From Priapulus caudatus (Eukaryota > Priapulida > Priapulimorpha > Priapulimorphida > Priapulidae): DNA of 36,632 bases. Positions within the stretch are counted from its first letter, which is position 1, and every line of letters begins with the position of its first letter. Positions 10,501 to 19,500 of the stretch are shown here, piece by piece. The position numbers were made by a program, and so were the translations under genes. The notes under the pieces are model-generated. The model searched no databases. It saw only the letters and a list, made by a program, of their open reading frames with translations, and was not told where the DNA came from. The stretch spans positions 104,808-141,439 of the forward strand of contig NW_014577497.1 of the NCBI RefSeq assembly GCF_000485595.1. Direction: 5' to 3'.

Positions 10501-13500
10501 GGATATGGATATGTTTTACTGTATGCACGTACGTATACTATAGGTTACGAATGAATACACACATAGTGGTGTAACAGTCTCTCTGTATCTAATGACACCA
10601 CACGAGCAGAAACATACAAGACAATAAGCACAAGGGAAGTAATGAGACTGAAAGTAATGGCAGTGCATGTAGAGCTCTCTCATGTATGTTTACTGATTTC
10701 ATTAGTAGCAACCTGACTTACACACGGCTCACTCTCTTTTTATGCCAATTTCCTCATCAAATTTCCTCACAGAAATTGAATGATACAAATATGAATGCAC
10801 ACAAAAACTGACCATTAGCATGTGTGTGAATGTGAATGTGTGTGTATCTGTTGTTCCGTGACGGCATGCATATATGTGTGCATTCGTAACATTAAATAAT
10901 TACCGACTGTCCATAAGATGTGTGCATTCATTACCAGTACGTTTGTGTTCTCTATGTATTAGCACTATCAAGTCAAATAACTCACCCGTCTGAAAAGAAA
11001 GAAGTTGCCAAGCCAGGCCATGATGAGTATGATCCAGATGAACAGGAGAGCATCGTAGATGTATATCATCGGTATCTCATCGCTGCTCAGCTGCTCATTC
11101 CCCGGATTCACTGTCATCAGTGCACTCTGCAGGAGACAAGGGGAACTAACCGTCCGATCTGCCACCAGTGTCTCCTTGTATTACATTTCAGATATAGTAA
11201 GAAGTGCATTTTCTAGTAAAAGCAGATGGAACCTGCAGATGCCACACATCAGAGTGTATTACATTAAATACTCTTTGATGGGTTCACAAAAAGATGGGTT
11301 TACATTGTACAATGTCTGGTTTACGGTTAAGGGCGTTCATTGAAAAAGTATGTTTTGAGTTTTCTATGTGTTTTAAGCAATACTGACACGCTTTACGGTT
11401 CACCCTTAATTATTTCATAATTATCAGTTGCTACTATTAGTACACCAGCCAAACATGGAAAAGTCCTCTAGAAAAAATTTCTAGTGCATTTTTTGTTAAT
11501 AGCAGGCAACCATGCTAGATCAATCAGTCATAGGGTGGGGAAGAAAATGTGGGTGGATGCCACCCTCGAGTTTGACTTTAAAGGTCATTTTCAAGGTCAA
11601 AGGTCAAATAATGTCAAATTTTGTGTTTTTTTACATTGTGCATTAATTGACATCAACTTTGTCTGCTCTATCCATAGAAACTATTTCTGTTATCAAAAAC
11701 ATGTATTTAGCCTGTTTAATTAACAAGTGAATTTTTATTTTTACACATATATGTGTATGGCATCGTGAAACACAAAAATGTGATTTTCTCGAAATCTGTT
11801 TATTTTGCATGTTAAAGTAATTTGCACACCGAATCCTTTGGTTTAAACTATCATACACGTTCAAAATTGAGCACACTTAATCATCAATCAACATCATCAA
11901 CATTGAGACCACTTTCACACGTTCTGATAGTCGTCCAGCAAGCACAAGGCGTGATATTGATGATGTGATGAAGCTTGCCACACAAGTGACAAGATTTGAT
12001 GTATTCCGAGTACACACTACCTTGGCTGAAGGAGAGGGAGACTGTGACACGGACGGAAAAGACATACCATTGGTATCACTGGCAACCAAAGATACTGCAT
12101 CGAATGACGTGGTGAGAGATCTACTCACAGCTGAAGACCGAGGAAAGAAGCATGTTGTCACTAATGTAAAGCAACGCCTAATTGAGGGAACTGTCAGGTT
12201 TCATGACACACTGAAGAAGCACCACTCAAAAACCTTCGCTGATCTGTACAAAGCAAATGTATCTACTAAACAAAATGTACAGAAAACAATCAAAGCTGTA
12301 ACAGTGTAAGAAAGCTACTGCAGCGATTGCTCAATGCTGTCACCGCCAGGCGACCACTGGAAATGGCGACCATTCTCAAGCATGAACTGTCCCCAATCCC
12401 ACTGTCTCTGGCAAAGGCTGGAGGGAAGATGAACTCTGCTTCAAAGTCGGAGCTGATTAACATCTTGATGGCAGGACTACAAGTACCCCCTGAAGTTCCA
12501 GAAGCTGACATAAAGACATGTGTGCTTATAGATGGTCACGCCCTCATCCAAGCTCTTGGAAAGCCTCTTGGGTGTCAGACATTTGGTGAATATGCTGATG
12601 TGTTTGTAAAAACTGTAACACGTCACTTCGGACAGCACACAACAAGAGTTGATGTAGTATTTGATCGCTACATCGGGGAAAGCTCCATCAAGGCAGTGAC
12701 TCGCTCAAAGCGACTGGGAAAAAAAGAAACCAATCCGCAAGCTCATCGATGGGCCCAATGTCCCACTCCCACAGGTTTGGGTCCAGTTCATTGCCTTGGA
12801 TGAGAACAAAGCTAATCTTGCCAAGTTCTTGTCTGAGGAAATCATAAAGAAAGGCAAAGATCTGCATGGGCGATGTGAGCTGGTAACCGGAGGCGGATTT
12901 GCAGATGCTACTGATGCAATATCAACAAGGAGAGATGACCCCAGGCTTCACAGAAATCATGAAGAGGCTGATACCAGGCTGATACTCCATTCGTGTGAGG
13001 CAGTTAATGAAAGATACCAAAGAGTGCTCATAATCTGCAGAGGCACAGATGTCATGCTACTTCTGATACACTTTGTATCAACAAGAACATCCGAAGTGTG
13101 GATGGTGTCTGGAACAGCAAATAATCAGAAATGTTACCCACTACATGCCGTATCTGAGAGACTTACACAACCTGTGAGGGAAAACCTGCTCAGCTTCCAT
13201 GCGCTAACAGGTTGTGACACAACCTCTTATTTCAGTGGCCATGCAAAGAAGTCATACTGGAAAGCCTTTGATAGTCAACCACTTCTTGTCAAGGGGATCG
13301 GTCGTGATGGAGACCTTGCATCTATTGAACAGTTTGTGTGTCACCTGTATGGAACACCTGAGCAACGAACCGTCAACCATGCCAGGCTCCAACTCTTTGG
13401 AAAGGCTAAGAAGGGTCTAGAGATGTTACCACCGACAAGGAATGCACTGGAACTTCACGCCACACGCGCCAATTATCAGACAAAGATTTGGTTGCAAGCA

Positions 13501-16500
13501 GACCAGGAACACATAGATGTCTCATCGCCTACAGACACCTCAACTTGGAGGAAGGAATCCGGTTGCCTTAAAGCTGTGTGGACAAGGCTACCCCCAATCC
13601 CAAAAGCCTGCCTGGGGCTGGTAGCCTGTGGATGCAAATCAAAATGCAGAACAGCTCGATGTACTTGCTTCAGAGAGAACTTCAGGTGCACTTTCGCCTG
13701 CGGATGTGATGCGACTGACTGTTGCAACCCAACTGGCCAGTAGACTCATATCAAGAGCCTCATGCCGATACACATGCATGTACATGTAGGCTTATGAGAC
13801 ACACCCTTCAATACTGTATGTTCCCCTTCTGTTGTGTCACCCAGCTGGTCACTCAGCCACACCACATTAATTTAATGAATATTTTAAACACATTGTAATG
13901 ATGGATAAATGGCGAAACCGTTTAGCCCTTTTTCAGATTAGAAAAGTTTTAATTTCTTAGTTTAGTTTCTTATATGTATATTTATGTATGATAGTTTAAA
14001 CCAAAAGATTCGGTGTGCAAATTACTTTAACATGCACAATAATCACATTTCGAGAAAATCACATTTGTGTTTCACGATGCCATACACGTGTAAAAATTAA
14101 AATTCACTAATTGTTAATTAAACAGGCTAAAAGTAAATACATGTTTTTGATCATAGAAATAGTTTCTATGGATAGAGCAAACAAAGTTGATGTCAATTAA
14201 TGCACAAAAGCCACAATGTAGAAAAACACAAAATTTGACCTTATTTGACCTTTGACATTGAAAAATGACTTTTTAAGGTCAAAATCGAGGGTGGCATCCA
14301 CCCACATTTTCTTCCCCACCCTATGACTGATTGATCTAGCATGGTTGCCTGCTATAAACAAGCAATGCTCCATAAAATCATATGTTGGCTGGTGTACTAG
14401 AACAAATCTGACTGCCACAAGAGGGGGCTATACAGTGTTTAATTACAGATAAAACAAGTGGCCATTGCAAAAAAAAGTTCGTTTAGGATTTTACAGTGAC
14501 AAATTAGTATATTGAACGTGCGTGATAGTTTAAACCAAAAGATTCGATGTGCAAATTACCTTAACATGCAAAATAAACACATTTCGAGAAAATCACGTTT
14601 TTGTGTTTCAGAATGCCATACACATGTGTAAAAATAAAAATTCACTTGTTAATTAAACAGGCTAAATACATGTTTTTGATAACAGAAATAGTTTCTATGG
14701 ATAGAGCAGACAAAGTTGATGTCAATTAATGCACAATGTAAAAAAACACAAAATTTGACCTTATTTGACATTTGACCTTGAAAATGACATTTAAGGTCAA
14801 AATCGAGGGTAGCATCCACCCACATTTTCTTCCCCACCCTATGACTAATTGATCTAGCGTGGATTCCTGCTATTAACAAAAAATGCACCCCAAAGTAAAA
14901 AAATTACATATTGGCTGGTGTACTATATTATACTATATACAAACTGAGTCGCAGGATCTGAAATGTTTTCAAAACTCATCTCTTAACCTTTACTAGACCT
15001 CATGCCAAATTAACGAAATAGTTTCAGGTGGTGGATAATTGAAATTATTTACATTTTTATCGATAATTATAATACATTATTTTCATAATGTTCTTCATTT
15101 GCATACCTCAACAATTTACATGTGTTACTCAACCCTACAATTATTAAACTCCAAAATGGGCTGATAACATGCAACCAAAACATCTAGGAAATTAAAATCC
15201 TTATTGTGATCCCCACATGCCCCACACAGCTTGCCTTTATAAAACAAAAGGGCATCCCTAGACTCAATCTTACTTTAGGATCCCAGACATATATGATAGG
15301 ATTAGGATTAGGTTAGGCTTAGCGATAAGGTAAGGCTAAGATATAGGGGTGTAACGACTAACGATTAATCGCGATTCAACTCTATCGCGGTACATCCCGT
15401 TCGGTCCGTTTTCGTTTTTTTTCCGTTTCGGTTCTTGGTTCGGTTCCGGGAAATACATTCAACCCACTCTCACTTAGGGGGGCGCACACGGCGAGCAAAC
15501 AGAACTAACTTAACTTTCACTTGGTCATTACTCAGTTGGACTGCATGGGGTAGTCAGACTACTAGTCTAATAGTCTAGTTTGGTCAGGTAGATAACTTTA
15601 ATGAATAGTATTATGACTATTATTCTTGAACTGCATATGTATATTACTTTATTGTCTTTTGGCCAATGAATAACACAATAAATGTATAATATTATGATAG
15701 GTATTATTATTATTATTCAAAATGGAGGAAAAATTTCCCCATTTTCTCAGCATTTTTACTACTGAAAATAACCGAACCGAATGAACGGAACCGAAGAGCA
15801 AAAACTGAAAACCGAACCAAACCGAAACAAAATGTATCGTTACACCCCTAATAAGATAATGGGTTAATGATGACGATTAGGATTAGTAGCTACGGTTATG
15901 GTTGGAATTATAGTTTTAAGGTTAGAAATATGGTGACATCGACAATGCTCAAAAACCGAAAGAACATTCCTTTTCCCTAAGAACAACAACTAGCTCGGTC
16001 TGCGAGTACTCACGCTGCACGTGACCTGTAGGTCGATCGTCTCAGATAGGTTCGTCACGACTGGACCCTTCGAGTTGGGACACTGCAGCAACACGAAGCG
16101 ATAGAAGTCGGTGTTGCTCACACGGTGCTGCACGTGGTAGGTGCCGGAAGAGTTGGGCGCCACAGTGACGCGCTGGCAGAACGTGTCCGACATTGACACG
16201 TCCTTCTCGCTCATCCCGCCCGATAGCTGGTGGCAGCGGTAGTTCAGCTGCGTGAGTGGGATGCGCGTGAACTGTGGAGGAAAACATGATTAATAGTTAT
16301 GATTAACACGTGATTAATAGTGATTTACGCAACATCCTGGTGCTTCAAACTTTTTTAAATATTACATTACCCTTCAACGTGCTTCTGTATTATTATAATA
16401 CTGCTGTGCTATTAGTTTAATGGAATATATTAGCACAGGCATCACATACGCTTCTCTGTAAATGAAATAAGGGGACTCACACTTAAACAAACCTGTTTCC

Positions 16501-19500
16501 TTCTTGAAAATTATCCACACTATGAAAAGATGAGGACAACATTTTGTTTTTATTCACTCCTGATGGTATGGTATCTTATGCCGATTAATACATTTTAGTA
16601 TCTATAATATAATTCCATTATCACATAGCTACCTTTCTGCCACCAGACATACTGCACAACAGTAGCCATAGGTCAGGTGGTGCACTTGGCTCCTGAAATG
16701 CAAAATAGGCACAATAACGTACAGTATAAAGGCACTTTTCCTGGTCGACGAATGCTTGACAATGCACTTTAAAGAGATTCTCTGCCCATGGTCATTTTGC
16801 TGAGCAGTTCTACTGTGGCTAAAGGGGTCGTTGTCGTATATGTAGTACCCGAGGTATCAGCGAGTATGTCGTCTACGCCTACTCCCTAACCCTAATCCTA
16901 ACACCCTAACCCTAACCATATCAGATATTTACCTCGGGTACATATTATACGCTATTATACGACAATGACCCTTCGTGCTCTACTGTGTGTATTATTCAAG
17001 GAACACAAATTTAGATATGTGAGAGGTTTTACATATTTGAATGTTGTATATTCCTGTTACATTGCAATTTGCTTCAAATATATAAATGTCAAGAGCTCAC
17101 GGCAGCTACTTTACACAATTTAAAAAAATTCTAAATTTACGACTGTGGATACTACCTATAAACGGATATGACACTATCTAAACATTATACTATTTATAGC
17201 CTTTATAACGGAGTGACATGAATCTCAATTGCAGCTACTCTGTCAAAGAGCTAGAACTAAATACACTAATAAACACTTAATACAGTGATTTTTTATAGTG
17301 AGCTTAAGGAGATAAAAGCATTTTTCAAATAAACTAATTTTCATAATTTTGGAGTTTTAATACTGACACTTTTCCACTTTTTTACAACACTGGATTAAAC
17401 AGCTAAAAATTTGGCTGGATTATATATGTGTGTACGTATGTGTATGTATGTGTGTGCGTGGTGTTATGCATGTCCTTGAAGACCCTGCTTTCTTTTTTTG
17501 CAAGCTGACTCACACTTGTAAATAAGCAGGAATGTAAATAATACACATCTGATTTTGGTTTACATTCTTGCTAACACATTCTAAACAAACCTAGCAGCAT
17601 CACTTAGCATCATGGACTTGCCATACCGACATGCATCACATCAATGCAGTAAATATAAAATATTGCTATTTCATGTCCTTCCATCTTTGCAATAAAGGTG
17701 TGATTTTCGAATGCAAGTGGAAAACTGTGGATCATCTCACATCCAATCTATACAGATATGTCTATGTTTTTAAATGAAAAAATTGGAAGTTTAGCCCTTC
17801 TCTTCAGTGTGAAATGATCCCTGAGCAGTGTCACATTATTTTATTCACATCCTGGCATTTAACATCACACGACCTTAATCTTCAGTCATTATATAACCGA
17901 ATATGACCTTTTAGTAGTCATTGTCTTTTTTTCCTAATCAAATATTTTCACATACAGGTTCAGGACAGCGTAGCTGGAAGTTGATCACCCCTCCTCTTAT
18001 GAAGCCAAATCCTCGATCTGTGAGGAGGTCATATGATGCATCACTCCAGGAGTAGAACACCTACAACAACAACAACAACAACAATACAAAAATCTTCATG
18101 GAACTATCAACAATAAAAATTATACATCCAAAGGGTTTAGAGGTTTGTGCATTCTCCACAAGCCAGTCTCACTAAGTGACCTACATGTCTGAGCGAGATA
18201 ACCACCTTAATAATGTAGTTGGATACTGTTGCTATGTTAGTCAAGCTAACCCAGTTTGTACATAAATGTGTACACATTCATACCAAAATATTGGTTTTGT
18301 GACGCTTCGTTACTAGGCATTATTATTATAACATCCCATTGCAACAGTGATTTGGATCCAGATCAAGATATAGTACTAGCTAGCAAGGCTACCGGAATTT
18401 AAAATTAGGTACCTAGATAGAAATTTGGCCAATTCCTGGCTCGTGGTGTAGTGGCAATTTCTAACTATTCGGTAGGGTATTTAATCATAATAGAAGTGCA
18501 AGGTCAGCATGATAACTGTAGGTAGTGATATTATTTGTCACTTCAGCCATGACGTATATGATACACCATGAGTAAACTATAAACTTCTAACAACCAAGCA
18601 TATGGTGTGCTAGCATGGGCACTGCAACTCTTCCCAGGCCTCGAAATAAACAAGCCTTACAGCACACATCGTTAATCTTTATTAACTATTTTAAGACCTT
18701 CCTAACAAGATCCTGAATAACAAAACAACAAGCTTAAACAGAAAACATAACTAGAACAGTAGTTGTTTAACTTCGCGGAACCAATTTTTCCTTGGCTAAA
18801 CTTTCTGCAACAAATATCAGAAAACTAACTTCACAAGGTTTCACATGATATTTGCACAGATGGTAACCTGCCCCAGTAATCAAAACTCTATTTGTTTTGC
18901 CTCCTATTGTGGCAGTTCCAGAATGCACGCTGATTTTGTTGAGTGACTACTCCGGCCATATGGTCAAAACTTGTTCGTGGCCTAACTGTCACCTAAACCC
19001 TCCCTAAACCTAATCCCATTCCTAAATCTAACTGAAATTGCATCAAAAGTATACATTAAACTGGCTCTAGCATAAAATCCAGGGATAATAAACCAATGCA
19101 CAATAATAATTATTAATGAATCAAAATAATAACTAGTAATAACCATAGAGATAACAAAATTAATAATAAATAATAAACAAATTCAGAAGGAACACAATCC
19201 CACTCCCACATAAAATGTAGGAATACTATAAACTACTACATTAGTGAGAATGTATTTTAATTTAATTGTCTATTGTAAGCAACACACATTCTGGAGTGCT
19301 GGAGCACGAGAAAAAACAACTGGAACGCGGGGTACCACAGCAAGATGAATCCACTTTGCTAAATCTAATCACTGTTTCTGTCAACCCATGACACGACTTC
19401 TTTTCGAGCCACGCTGTAGCTTTGCTTGGGGTAACAATTCATTTTTGGACTAGATGCAATAGTTTAAATATACAGTCATTTTAACAGCATGCTATCTTCA

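Larger units (their letters stand above)
11438..14925 (+). mobile_element. Academ-like DNA transposon remnant with long terminal inverted repeats
   Basis: The element begins tagtacaccagccaa and ends ttggctggtgtacta. It is flanked on both sides by TAT (11435-11437, 14926-14928), a possible 3-bp target duplication, though this is weak in AT-rich DNA. Inverted repeats of about 425 bp border a decayed gene for a PIN/FEN-like nuclease with a CXC domain. The right side carries two repeat copies. Academ elements are known to encode XPG-type nuclease and a cysteine-rich domain and to make 3-4-bp duplications, so that family fits best. The N-terminal half of the protein is missing. It lies in intron 4 of the 7TM gene. 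Confidence 0.7.

Noticed and set aside
11484-11723. 79-codon frame starting MHFLLIAG, also present inverted at 14649-14888
   Set aside because: It is identical in the three long terminal inverted repeat copies and is explained by repeat identity. No domain, no flanking gene structure.
16042-16287. 81-codon minus-strand frame at the fourth 7TM exon
   Set aside because: Wrong frame. The other frame joins in phase with both neighbours and has GTYHV and NTDFYRFVLLQC motifs.
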